From Eudorina sp. 2006-703-Eu-15 (taxonomy: Eukaryota > Chlorophyta > Chlorophyceae > Chlamydomonadales > Volvocaceae): a stretch of DNA of 64,000 nucleotides. This document shows, one piece after another, positions 1 to 10,027 of the stretch. Below the pieces are notes generated by a model. The model did no database searches. It saw nothing but the letters and a program-made list of their open reading frames with translations, and was not told where the DNA came from. The stretch spans positions 5,001-69,000 of the forward strand of contig BDSI01000226.1 of the NCBI GenBank assembly GCA_003117195.1, read 5' to 3'. Position 1 is the stretch's first letter. Each line of letters opens with the position of its first letter. Both the position numbers and the translations under genes were made by a program.

Positions 1-1980
1 AGTGGCTGCTGCTTCGGGCGAAACTGATTCTCGAGATCGAGAGCAGCCTCCCTGACGCGTTCTTCAAGGACACGGAGAGGTGGGCGCGGGGCCAGAGAGA
101 GGGGGCAGGGGGAGGGGGAGGGGGAGGTGCAGAGGGCCGGACAGGGGGCTGGGGATGATTCGGTGCTCGGCGACATCAGTACGGCACGGGGCAGGGCACA
201 TACATTCCTCGCCTTTCGTGCAGCCGTGTGTATGTAGCACCGTTACCGTTACAGTGTGGATAGGCTTCCGGGCCCTGTCTAAGGGATAGGCTTCCGGGCC
301 CTGTGTATGGGTGTGGGGGGGCGTGCGTGCTTTCGGGTGGGTGCTGGGTGGTTGGGGTGGTCGCGGGGAAGCAACTAACCCACCGCCTCGGTCAGCTTGT
401 GTCTACTGGATACAGCGGATACCGCAGGCAAGTAATGACGTAATCCCCACCCACCCCCCGCCCCTATCCCCTGATTCCCTGTGCGCTGTTCCCCACCGCC
501 TATCTTTGCCGCCACGAACCCGCCCCCGCCCCCGCCCCCGATCCTCGGGACGGCCCAGGTCCTGCCCCCGCTGGCTCCACTGCCTAAAGGTGAATATCTC
601 TATGGGTGGAGAGGGGGAGATTCGAGGGTTTTGAGCGGGGGGGGGGCAATCAGCTGCTGTGCTTGCATGGCCGGGGCCGGGGGCAGGGGCCAAGGGCCGG
701 GATGATTGTTTCGACCCACCCTTTCTGTGCCAACGACTGTGCTGATTTGCTGATCTGCTGGTTGAGAGGTTGCAGCCGCCATGCAGTGACTGGAAGACCA
801 AACCCTGTGCGCCATCCGTTATACGTACTCCATGTTTCCACCTTCGGGTCTAAATGCCTGTCAGCGGCCAGCGCACCGCCATTCACCCTCCTCGCCGCGT
901 TTATTATGTGCCTCACCTCTCATTCGACCGCTCCGGCCGCTCCACCTCTCAACCTCCGCCCCGCCCCCCGCCCGCCGCCCCCCGCCCCCCCGCCCCCCCG
1001 CCCCCCGCCCCCCGCCCCTTGTGACTCCCTTCCCCACTGCCCCCCAGGTGGACACCTCGGGAGGCCGGCGGGGTGACGACACCCTCATAGAGAGCCTGCG
1101 CGGCCCTATGGCCCGACACGTGCTCAACACCGACCTGAACAAGGCGCGTTGCGGCCCTGGGGGCATCGGGAGGGCGGGTGGGCAGTACTGGGGTTTGCGG
1201 CCCCAAAGCCCAGTGGTTGCGACCGCTACTGCCGCCACCCACCGAATCCCTCTCTAGATATCACGCAATCGACCCAACCGCCACCTCCCCGCGTATGTCC
1301 ATCAAGACGACTGCCCCTCCCCTCCCTGCCCAACCCCTCCCCTCCCTGCCCAACCCCTCCCCTCCGCTCCCTGCCCAACCCCTTCCCTCTCCTCCCTTCC
1401 CAAACCCCTCCCTCCCCTCCCCTCCCAACCCCTCCCCTCCCCTCCCCCAACCCAGACCGAGGCCCGCCTCGTGGAGGAGCTGCGGGATGTGCGCGACACA
1501 CTCAAACTGCTGCACGCCGATGTGGGCAACATGCGCACCACCATGGCGGCAGCCTCTGCCGCCGCCGCCAACAACAACAACAGCAGCAACAGCGGCACCG
1601 GCAGCAGCGGCTACGGCCACGGCCATGGACACAGTCACGCACCGACGGGGCCCGCCGGTCCTCTCGCCGGCGGCGGCTCCGGCGGCAACGGCCCGGGCGG
1701 CGGCTTCAACCCGCCGGCGCCGCCGTCTCGGTCGGGGACGCAGTCCGGCGGCTGGGGCGGCGGCGGCTTGGCGGCGGCGCAGGCGCAGCTGCAGATGCGG
1801 CTGCATGCGGCGCACTCGGCGTCGGGGGCGGTGTCGCCGGTGGGCCCCGCGGGGGCGGGGCTGCTGGGGGGCCACTCCGCCAGGAGCATTACGGGAGGGG
1901 CGGGCGGCGGCGGCGGCGGTGCGGCGGCGGCGGTGCGGTTGGGGGCGTTGTCCGCTGGCGCGCGCCGGAGGGAGTCTTGA
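1..1980 (+). CDS. 3' end of an unidentified protein with a coiled-coil and low-complexity tail
   Basis: Partial gene; its 5' part lies outside the window. Three coding pieces are visible. The first, 1-79, reads WLLLRAKLILEIESS in the only open frame and ends at a GTGGGC donor. The second, 1048-1143, encodes VDTSGGRRGDDTLIESL and ends in LNK. The third, 1456-1980, opens with TEARLVEELRDVRDTLKLL, a heptad-like helical stretch, and runs through Asn/Ser, His/Gly and Gly/Ala-rich sequence to the stop. The second and third pieces join in phase 0 across an intron that begins GCGCGT, a GC-AG type. The first piece ends in phase 2 while the second needs phase 0, so a small exon between them is probably missing here. 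The helical segment followed by a disordered tail could be the cytoplasmic end of a channel-like membrane protein, but that is a guess; I do not recognise the family. Confidence 0.5.
245..285 (+). repeat. Dispersed repeat, copy 1 (also at 23514-23555)
   Basis: A stretch of about 41 bases beginning TACCGTTACAGTGTGG and ending CTGTCTAAGGG recurs almost unchanged at 23514-23555 inside a COG2 intron. Here its second half, TAGGCTTCCGGGCCCTGT, is immediately repeated once. It lies in the intron after the first visible exon. No coding potential was seen, so it is probably a fragment of a dispersed non-coding repeat. Confidence 0.75.
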
Positions 1981-2144
1981 TCCGATACACGGAGGGTAGG
2001 GGCGAGGTGCCGTGACGCGGGTGGGTGGGAGGGCGGGACGCGCGCGGTTGCGGCCCACACGATTTCTGAGAGCGCCCGCGCCCCATGACAGATGTCAGCA
2101 GGGGATGGCGCAGGTTTGGATCAAGTCCCTGGGCATACCGGTAG

Positions 2145-2145
<1 letters not shown>

Positions 2146-2189
<44 letters not shown>
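2146..2189 (+). repeat. (TG)n microsatellite followed by a family-A repeat
   Basis: About 22 uninterrupted TG dinucleotides run directly into TTTAATGAGAAACCCGCC, a member of the dispersed family described at 18045-18360. The longer flank up to about 2254, containing CCCAGGTGCAGATATAC, recurs at 19642-19714. Confidence 0.9.
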
Positions 2190-2190
<1 letters not shown>

Positions 2191-3979
2191 AATGAGAAAC
2201 CCGCCCGACCGAACCCAGGTGCAGATATACCTGCCATGCAACCTGCAAGAATGTGTTTCCGAGTGCGCCTGTGCAGGGGTGTGCGTGAGCGCGGCGCAGG
2301 TGAGCAATCTGCCGTACAGCAGAGATTGCGCAGGGTTTCGGAGGCGCTGTGTGCGTATGTGCGTGTTTGTTTAGAGAAGAGACCCGCCGTGCGTGTGTGT
2401 GTTTTAATCCCCGGGGGCCTGCGCAGCGCCCCACCCGTCCGACGGCGATCCGACGGCGGCCCCAACCCATCGTGCGGGCGGGGTTGGGTCCGTCGCCGCG
2501 TCTATCGCCCATCGCGTTATCAGGGGGATACCGGATATGACACAACAACGTCAGCGCCACGGCGCGCAGCCGCCCCCGTAGCGCGTAGCATCCCCCGCTT
2601 GAAACGCGGCACCACCCTAGGGCACCACCCTACGGCCCCAAACAGGCGTGTGCGGCCAGGGCTCGTCTTCGCGACAAGCCGTGCTTTTGATTTCACGTCC
2701 AACCAGCACTAACCTGACCTGACCTGACCTGAACGCGCGGCGAGCTCGCGACCGCGGGGAGGCGAGGGGCGCACCGGTCCGCAGCGCACGTATTCAGCAG
2801 CGCGGTGCAGTTGCGGTGCGGTGCGGTGCTGTGCGGTGCGGTGCGTGGTGGGGCCGCGGGCCGCAGCCGGGGACGTCGGGATGGTGTACCTGGATTGACT
2901 GCTGCAGCTGGCTGCGCACTGTTTTATTCTTGTTTCTCTGTTTGTTTTTGGAGGTTGAGCACATTGCCTAGCTCGCAAACCCTTGGAGCGTTGGAGGGCA
3001 ACCCTGGAGCTTTGTGCACCTCCCTATGCGAGTGCCATTGGACTGCTGCGGTCACAGTTGGTTGGCAGTCGGTTGTTAATCCGTTGTCACTTTGTTGGCA
3101 GTCGGTTGCAAGCGAGGACCGGCGGCGCCCGTTGCCGCCGTAACCTCGCGCGGCACACCGCCGCCGCCGACTTCACGTTTCACATGTTTGACCCCTTGCA
3201 CGGCGGACTCTTGTACGGGTTCCCTTTATTACGGAATGATACGGCAGTACGGAAGCACACGGAACAGTACGACAATACGGCAGCCTGCAGTGTAGGAGCG
3301 GTGTATACGGAGGAGGGCTGTAGTGCATGTATGTGCTGTACTGCTGTAGCGCATACGTGAGCGGCAGGTATATGCTTTGGGTTTACGTACAGTCGTTTCG
3401 AGACGGCGGTCTTATGGCTTTCGTTGGTATGACGGCGTTAGTTCAATGGGCTGTGTACAATCCGCACCGTGTCCTGCAAGCGGGGCGATGCCAACGCGGG
3501 CATTTGCGCGTCGCGCCTCTCCTCCTCCTCCTCCTCCTCCCCCCACGAGGAGGTCAGAGGTCGCCCGCACGGCCGGTCGGCCGCACAGAACGACCCGTGG
3601 GTCGTCGTGGCCTCATCGCACGAGAGGCGAGGGGGGTGGGCGGGGCGCACCCGCGTGGACGTGCCCCGACGTTGCTCACCGCAATACGGTAAATAGCTCG
3701 CATATGGTATATACACAATGGTAGTGGTGGTGGTGGTGGTGGTCGTAGTAGACCCGCGGGTCAGGAGTCGTGGAGACCCCGGGACCAGGAGGACCGATGC
3801 GGCCGCATGGGTCACGTGGCGCGGCCGGCACAGCGAGTGTGCGATCCTTTCGTCATTGCGCTTGATGGCGACCCGCGGGTGCATGTCGGTGGCATGGTAG
3901 GCCACCATCGTGGAGGCGCGCGCGCGCTGGGCAGATGCGGGTGCGGGTGTGGCTGGCCGGCGTCCAAATGACGCTATCT

Positions 3980-4411
3980 GCGGGTGCGGGTGCGGGTGTG
4001 GGTGTGGGTGTGGGTGTGGGTGTGGGTGTGGGTGTGGGTGTGGGTGTGGGTGTGGGTGTGGGTGTGGGTGTGGGTGTGGGTGTGGGTGTGGGTGTGGGTG
4101 TGGGTGTGGGTGTGGGTGTGGGTGTGGGTGTGGGTGTGGGTGTGGGTGTGGGTGTGGGTGTGGGTGTGGGTGTGGGTGTGGGTGTGGGTGTGGGTGTGGG
4201 TGTGGGTGTGGGTGTGGGTGTGGGTGTGGGTGCGGGTGCGGGTGCGGGTGCGGGTGCGGGTGCGGGTGCGGGTGCGGGTGCGGGTGCGGGTGCGGGTGCG
4301 GGTGCGGGTGCGGGTGCGGGTGCGGGTGCGGGTGCGGGTGCGGGTGCGGGTGCGGGTGCGGGTGCGGGTGCGGGTGCGGGTGCGGGTGTGGGTGTGGGTG
4401 TGGGTGTGGGT
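3980..4411 (+). repeat. 430-bp hexanucleotide array (GGGTGT / GGGTGC)
   Basis: About 72 perfect hexamers. The array is organised in blocks: two or three GGGTGC units, then about 38 GGGTGT units to about 4230, then about 26 GGGTGC units to about 4387, then four GGGTGT units. Only the last base of the unit changes (T or C), and it changes in blocks rather than at random. The long open frames it creates on both strands (His-Pro, Thr-His, Trp-Val and Cys-Gly dipeptides) are consequences of the period and not genes. The unit differs from the TTTTAGGG telomere repeat of chlamydomonad algae. Confidence 0.95.
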
Positions 4412-5851
4412 CATGCTGTGGTGATTGATGGTAGCTCCGACGGCTGTTGCGGGCGGCGGCGGCATGAGCCGCCTGCCGGGCGTGGCTCGCACACCCTGCG
4501 GACCAGTTCCATGCGCGAAGCGACTGTGTGTCGTACATGCCGTACGGTGAAGCCCGCAGCGGTGTTGTCCACGTCGGCCAGCACCGGTGTGGGTGCGGGG
4601 TTCAGGGAGGAAGCGGGGAATCCACGAGGGAGATGTGGGTGAGGGTGGAGTCGCCGTCGCTCGGAGCAGACGGACGGACAGACGGACGGACGGACGGACC
4701 AGCAGACAGCAGCAAGGTAAGCCCCGAAGCTGGCGGACAGGGGCAGGCTGCAGGACGCCGACGACCCATGGGCCGGTGGGAGGAATGCTCTCTCCGCCAC
4801 CTGCTGGGGGCGGTGAAGCTAGTACTGAGTACATGTGCGCGTGCTGGTCTCGGGTCAGGTGTTGCGTGCTGTACTGCGGAGGATATGGATCCTGTATGAG
4901 TGTACGACGGGAGCTGTCATTGGGCTTCCGAGCGCGCGTCACCCCATGGCGCTCGTACGTCAAACGTGGGACAGGGTCGCCAAGGGCCGATGACCCTAGC
5001 TAGCTGTCTAGTGGTCTGGCGGTGGTCTATGCAGTCTATGAGGGTCTACGGTCTCGGGCATTTCACCAACGAATGATCATGGGGCGCGATCTCGCGGTGG
5101 GGGGTTGGTCGTGGCTGAGGCTCTGAGCCTTGCAACGGGAAACCCTGATCCCATCGGCTCCGGTCAGCCATGCGCAGGTTTCGGTGTGGCCAAGCGAGCG
5201 CGAGGCCCGTCGCATGCTCGCCAAGTGAAAGATGTAATCATTTCTCCGTACGAAACGTAAAGCTTATAAAGCCTTATCTATTGAATAGGAGCTACTCGGC
5301 ACTAGTGGATGACGGGCCCGATGTTAACCGGGACAGACCCGTAGGCCAACGGCTTAAAATTTGCAGCGACAGCATCCGTCTTGAGGCTATTGAGTGAAGT
5401 CGTCATGTTTTATAATGTTGGATTGGGACTTCATGGACGTCGATTGCCGCTCAGAGGACAGTACGTCACTTCACAAGATGCTGCTGTATGATGCGCTTAC
5501 TGCAAAGACGCAGCCGAATCATTTTACAGTATTATCGTATTTTATTTTCGAGTATGTGAAAAATGGAAGGTCCAAGTGCCACGAGATGAGCATTCACGTG
5601 CGCGCGCGACGACACCTTTGAGGAAATACTAAGAAATGTACATATATTCCCAAGTCAGACATGCGTTGTCTGAAACTAACCGAGCGTCGTGGAATCTTCT
5701 GCGTGCTGTGTGTGCGATGGTGTTTTGGAGACAGACAGACGGCGGCCCACCCTTGTGGTGGTAGACTTTAAATTATGCACCCCAGCATAACCTGCTTGGT
5801 ACTCGAGAGTACTTTACTTTCACAAAGTTGACAACAGTGGAAATCGGCAGA

Positions 5852-8800
5852 ATGATTGCCCGACGCTCGACCTTCGCTCTCGAACTTCTGGCGCTTGTGG
5901 CTCTCCTTCTCGCAGTGAAGGAGACCCAAGCATTCCGCCGTGGTGAGTACTGCTGAATTTCCTTGTGAAACCACGTTTGATTAAGCTGCACTGAACCTGG
6001 ACGCCGCTCACAGCGCACCCACTCGCAGTCGCTCACGGGTTGTTTGCCTTTGCCACTCGTAGGCCTCCTGCAGCCAACATGCAAAGTCTCAGGGGTGAGT
6101 TACCGCAACAACAGTAATTGGGTACCTGCCACATTACATCTTGGGCTCCAGATCACCATGATGTATAGCTTCGTGGTGCGACTTTGCCGGCTCAGTCCCT
6201 ACAGCCCCGCCCCTCCATCCTTCCCCGCGCTCCGTCTCAAATCATCACCCCGCACGCGGACCCTCGCCCTAATCCGCCGCCGCACACTCACGCTGCCACC
6301 ACCCCCTCTTGGCCTTACCGCATCACGCGCACTGCCGCACAGCAACGCTGCTCGCTGTACGCGGCATCCGACTGCTGCGGTGACCTGCTGTGCACGATGC
6401 CGCTCGAGTGCACCTCTGTGGGCGACCGCTCCGAGTGCCAGCCCGAGTGCCGCAAGCAGAGTGAGTCTTGTCGCCGCCAGCGGTGCGGGTCTCTCACTGT
6501 GCGGCGCGGAACCCTCCCTGGAGTCTCCCCCCCTTTCCCGGGCCTCTCGCCGTCTGTGTGTCCTGCCTGCCTGCCTGTTGTACTTATGAGGGGCGTGACG
6601 TCCCGCGGCGCATGCACGGCCCGCCGCCACGTAGGTCGTCCCACGCCCCCGGGGGGACGATGCGGTCGGACACCCTCTTTGAGGGCCCCATGTTGGACAG
6701 GGCGTCTCAAGGATAGGTTGAATGTCGGGGGCCTCTAGGGGCCCGTCCTGGATCTGCTACGGGCGTATGTTGCGGCCTAGAGTCTGTTCCGGACAGTCTC
6801 TGGACATCAGTGGCTCTGATGATAAAGGTGTCTCACATACGGCACTCCTACCGTACCGGGGGTACGACAACAATCAGCTGGTTGCTTTCCTGAACAGCCA
6901 ATCAGCGCCGTCGTGTACCTTGAGTCGCCGCATCCACGCCATGGAAGCCATCGAACGCGATGTGGTGTTGGGGACTGGAGCGCTGCGAGGATGTGTGGTG
7001 CCTGCCCTTGCCGATGCGATCGCATGTGGATCGTCCGTTGCTCATTGGCCACTGATCCCCAGCTGTGGCGGCCGCCGCCGCCGCTGCTGCCGCTGCTGCT
7101 GCTGCTACTGGTGCTACTGGTGCCGGTGCCGGTGCTACGTGGTTGCTTCCCCCCTCACCTTCTTTCCCGCACCTCCCGGTGGCCACCGCAGCCCTGGGCA
7201 ACCTGACCCGCATCGAATACCCGTCGAGCTCTGGCACCACCCCCGGCTGGGAGGGCGGCAAGAAGAACAAGCCGGCTGTGGTGGTGATGCAGGAGTGGTG
7301 AGTGGCGGTTGTGGTGGTGGCGGGCGATAGCCGATGGGGGGGATGACTACATCGGCGGTTATCGGTTTGTTGCTCTTTGGCGGTTTCGCTGTCTTTATTG
7401 ACGAAAAGGGGGGTGACGTCGATGTGTGGGTGTGCGTGCACCAGGGCCGTCGTCGCGGCAGTGGTGACTTGGTGACGGAGCGAGCTCATGGTATGCTTAA
7501 CTGAATGTGTGCATCCATGGTTCTGAATTCGCAGGTGGGGTGTCAATGAGGCCATCAAGCAGACCGCCCTCCACATCGCGGAGCAGGGCTACCGGGTGCT
7601 CATCCCCGACCTCTACCGGGGCCGGGTGGCGGTGGAGCGCATGGAGGCCATCGGGGTGCGTGGGGGCGGGAGGGAGGGCAGGCGGGGTGGAGGGCGGGAG
7701 GGAGGGCGATTTTGCTGTCTTCATCGGTGAAAGAAGGGGCGACGCCGGGGTGGAGGGATTGGCGACTCGCGTGTATGGTCATAGCTCCTGGAGGGGCCCT
7801 GATTGGACCCTGGGGCCGCATGTCGACCTCTCCCCGCCGCCCTCACCCACGCAGCCCGTCCCTTCCCGTCCTAATGTCGTGCTGGTAACGGGCTGGAGGT
7901 GCTGTCGGGGCCCATTCCTTGCCCTTACCTCCGCCCCTTCTCGCCATGTCTTCCGCACCTGCTGACCTCCTTCCTGGCTGACTTCTCTCCGCGGCCCCCT
8001 TTCCCTCGCTTGCGACCGCAGCTCTCCAGCGACCTCAACTGGACCCGGGGGATCGACGACGTGGTCAAGGCAGTGGAGTACCTGCGGAGCACTGGTGGGT
8101 GACCCGGGGGAGGGGCGAGGGGGGCGGGTGGTTGCGAGGGACGTTTTCGAGGGGGACTGTTTGCGAGGGATTGTTGCGAGGGATTGCGGGCGTTGGCGGG
8201 GTTTCCGTGTGAGGGGCGAGGAGGAGGCGGTCAGGAACCTGCCGTACAGTGGATCCACTACCAAACACCGGCCGGGCTTCCTTCATGATCGGCCGCCTGG
8301 CCGCTCCCAGCTGGCGCGATACATACAGGGCCAAACACAAGCAACAGCGCATTCGCTGGCCTGCAGTGACGACAGGGGTTAATAGGGCCCACCTGAGCAC
8401 GATACAGGGCCGCGTGATCCTGTAGGTGTGCGCCGCGCGCCACACCAGACACCGCGTCGATACCTACACAACCAAGATCACTCCCCTTAAACCCTGCCCT
8501 GTCCTCCTACCTGCTCGTTGTGCCCCCCCCGGCCCCCAGGCTCCAAGAAGGTGGCCATCATCGGGTTCTGCCAGGGCGGCGGCATGGCGATGTGCGGCGC
8601 GCAGTTCGCGCGGGTGGATGCGGCCGCGCCCTTCTACGGCATCCCCTCCAACTTCACCGGTTGCAACGTGAGCGAGGCGCGCGGGGTCAGGGGTCAGGGG
8701 AGGATGGCCATGCGACGGGGAACGCGGGGGACGGGGGACAGGTGACACGGCCAGGGGGGAGGGGCAGGGACAGAGGAGGGACAGGGGACAGGGTACAAGG

Positions 8801-10027
8801 GACGTAAAGATGAGCCCTGGACGATCCGCTGGGTGGGGGTGGGGGAGGCGGTGGGTACAGGGGTCAGTGAGGGGGGTCAGGGTGCGGGTCCTGGATGGGG
8901 TGTCCAGCGAAGGGCCCTCCGCAGGCTGGACCCCGTAGGCAAATCCGGGCGGACAGTGCGGCTGTCCCTTGAATGCCTCACACTGGTTTCCTTTGGTGTT
9001 TTGGGGTTTTGAGGTTGTGAATGTACGGTGAGCGGGCTGCGCGGCCCGACCCGACCCGGCCCGACCGCGACCCCTCGCCTTCCCGCCTTCCCGCCTTCCC
9101 CCCTCGCAGCCGACCCGCATCCCTCACACGGTTCCGCTGCAAGCCCACTTCGGCACCAACGACACCTCCTTCCCGGTCACCACCCGCGTGGTACCCCTGG
9201 TGAACGCCATGAAGGCCGCCGGCGTCAACATCAAACTCAACCTGTGAGTACGACAGTACGACTATCGTACATTAGTAGGCCAACAATACAGAGTGAGTCC
9301 TTGGTATCTGAGGAGGCGCCGGGCAGCGCTGGGCTGCTGCGGATGCGTGCGGGGTGGAACGCGCACGTCCTGCACCTCCCCAACACTAACCCAAGTCCAG
9401 TATCATATCGTGTGTCGGAACCCGACCCGCATCCCCCCAAACCCGGACCGCCGCGGCGCCCCTCCCCTCAATTACCTCAGCTACGAGGGCCTGCCGCACG
9501 CCTTCTTCAACGCCATCACGCCCGCCGGCCGCCGGCTCATGTCAGGTGGGTCCCCGTGCCGCCATCATGCGACCGCGGTCGGGGACGTGGCAGGGACCCG
9601 TCCGCGCCTGTGTGGTCGACCGCGGTGCTCCCCGCGCTGCATGGCATATCAGGATATCATGGGATGGGGAGGGGACCTGCATGTTGATGTCTCCCGCTTT
9701 CGTGTGTCTCGGCATCATTCCCAGGTCCCTGCTCCTTCTGCGCGAGCTGCCACCACCACCACCACCCCAGCGCCCCTCCTCTCCACCTAGAGCCTGCGCC
9801 CCTGCCCCGCCCCTGACTTACGGCTTCCCCTGCCCCGGGCGGGGCATCGTGCGTGCCGGCCCCGTCCGGCCCTCGATGGTTGACGATGGCCTGCTGACGT
9901 GACTTGACCTGCTGCCCGGCCCCACCCGGCAGGCGGCGACCCCAAGTACGTCTTCCCCAACGAGACGCTGGTGACGCTGTCCTTCAGCCGCCTGACCAAC
10001 TTCCTGCGCCTCACCATCCGCCACTGA
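5852..10027 (+). CDS. Secreted dienelactone hydrolase-family protein with eight-Cys N-terminal module
   Basis: Ten exons: 5852-5942, 6063-6094, 6343-6460, 7192-7297, 7535-7655, 8022-8094, 8540-8667, 9110-9243, 9481-9545 and 9933-10027. All intron phases agree and give about 320 residues. Residues 1-29 look like a signal peptide (MIARRSTFAL, then LLALVALLLAV). Residues 37-77 carry eight cysteines spaced C-x6-C-x7-CC-x4-C-x5-C-x8-C-x3-C, resembling a small disulfide-rich or knottin-like fold. Residues 82-320 are an alpha/beta hydrolase of the dienelactone hydrolase family. The triad is in place: Cys191 in GFCQGGGMAM, Asp241 in GTNDTSF and His274 in GLPHAFFN; Glu115 of QEWWG, which in the family pairs with the nucleophile, is also present. 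It is probably an active hydrolase of lactone or ester substrates in the secretory or extracellular space; the substrate is unknown. The Cys module could belong to a separate upstream gene, but the matching phase 1 at the 6460/7192 junction argues for one protein. Confidence 0.85.
7349..7411 (+). repeat. Dispersed 60-bp repeat, copy 1
   Basis: Contains CATCGGCGGTTATCGGTTTG and a following GGTTTCGCTGTC core. A close copy lies at 27298-27358 and a diverged partial copy at 34111-34162. This copy is inside an intron of the hydrolase gene. Confidence 0.8.

Larger units (their letters stand above)
1981..5851. other. Intergenic spacer rich in simple repeats
   Basis: No gene could be supported on either strand. 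The stretch holds a (TG)n tract (2146-2189), two family-A dispersed repeats (about 2184-2254 and 2361-2400), runs of ACCTG and GCGGT (about 2710-2850), a GGT run (about 3721-3743), the large hexanucleotide array (3980-4411) and a GGAC run (about 4672-4700). From about 5220 to 5800 base composition becomes distinctly more AT-rich. This is compatible with promoter sequence of the downstream hydrolase gene, but no specific element was recognised. Confidence 0.6.

Noticed and set aside
3980..4411. Interstitial telomere
   Set aside because: The unit GGGTGT/GGGTGC differs from the chlamydomonad telomere repeat TTTTAGGG, and no telomere-type flank was seen.
3438..4963. Long open frames of His-Pro, Thr-His/Thr-Arg, Trp-Val and Cys-Gly dipeptides on both strands
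   Set aside because: They arise from the six-base period of the array, which keeps all frames open. Flanking sequence shows no protein-like composition or splice structure.
5170..5621. Two open frames with a KLIKPYLL stretch resembling the tail of a retroelement integrase
   Set aside because: The resemblance is only a few residues. No reverse transcriptase, integrase core or LTR was found nearby.
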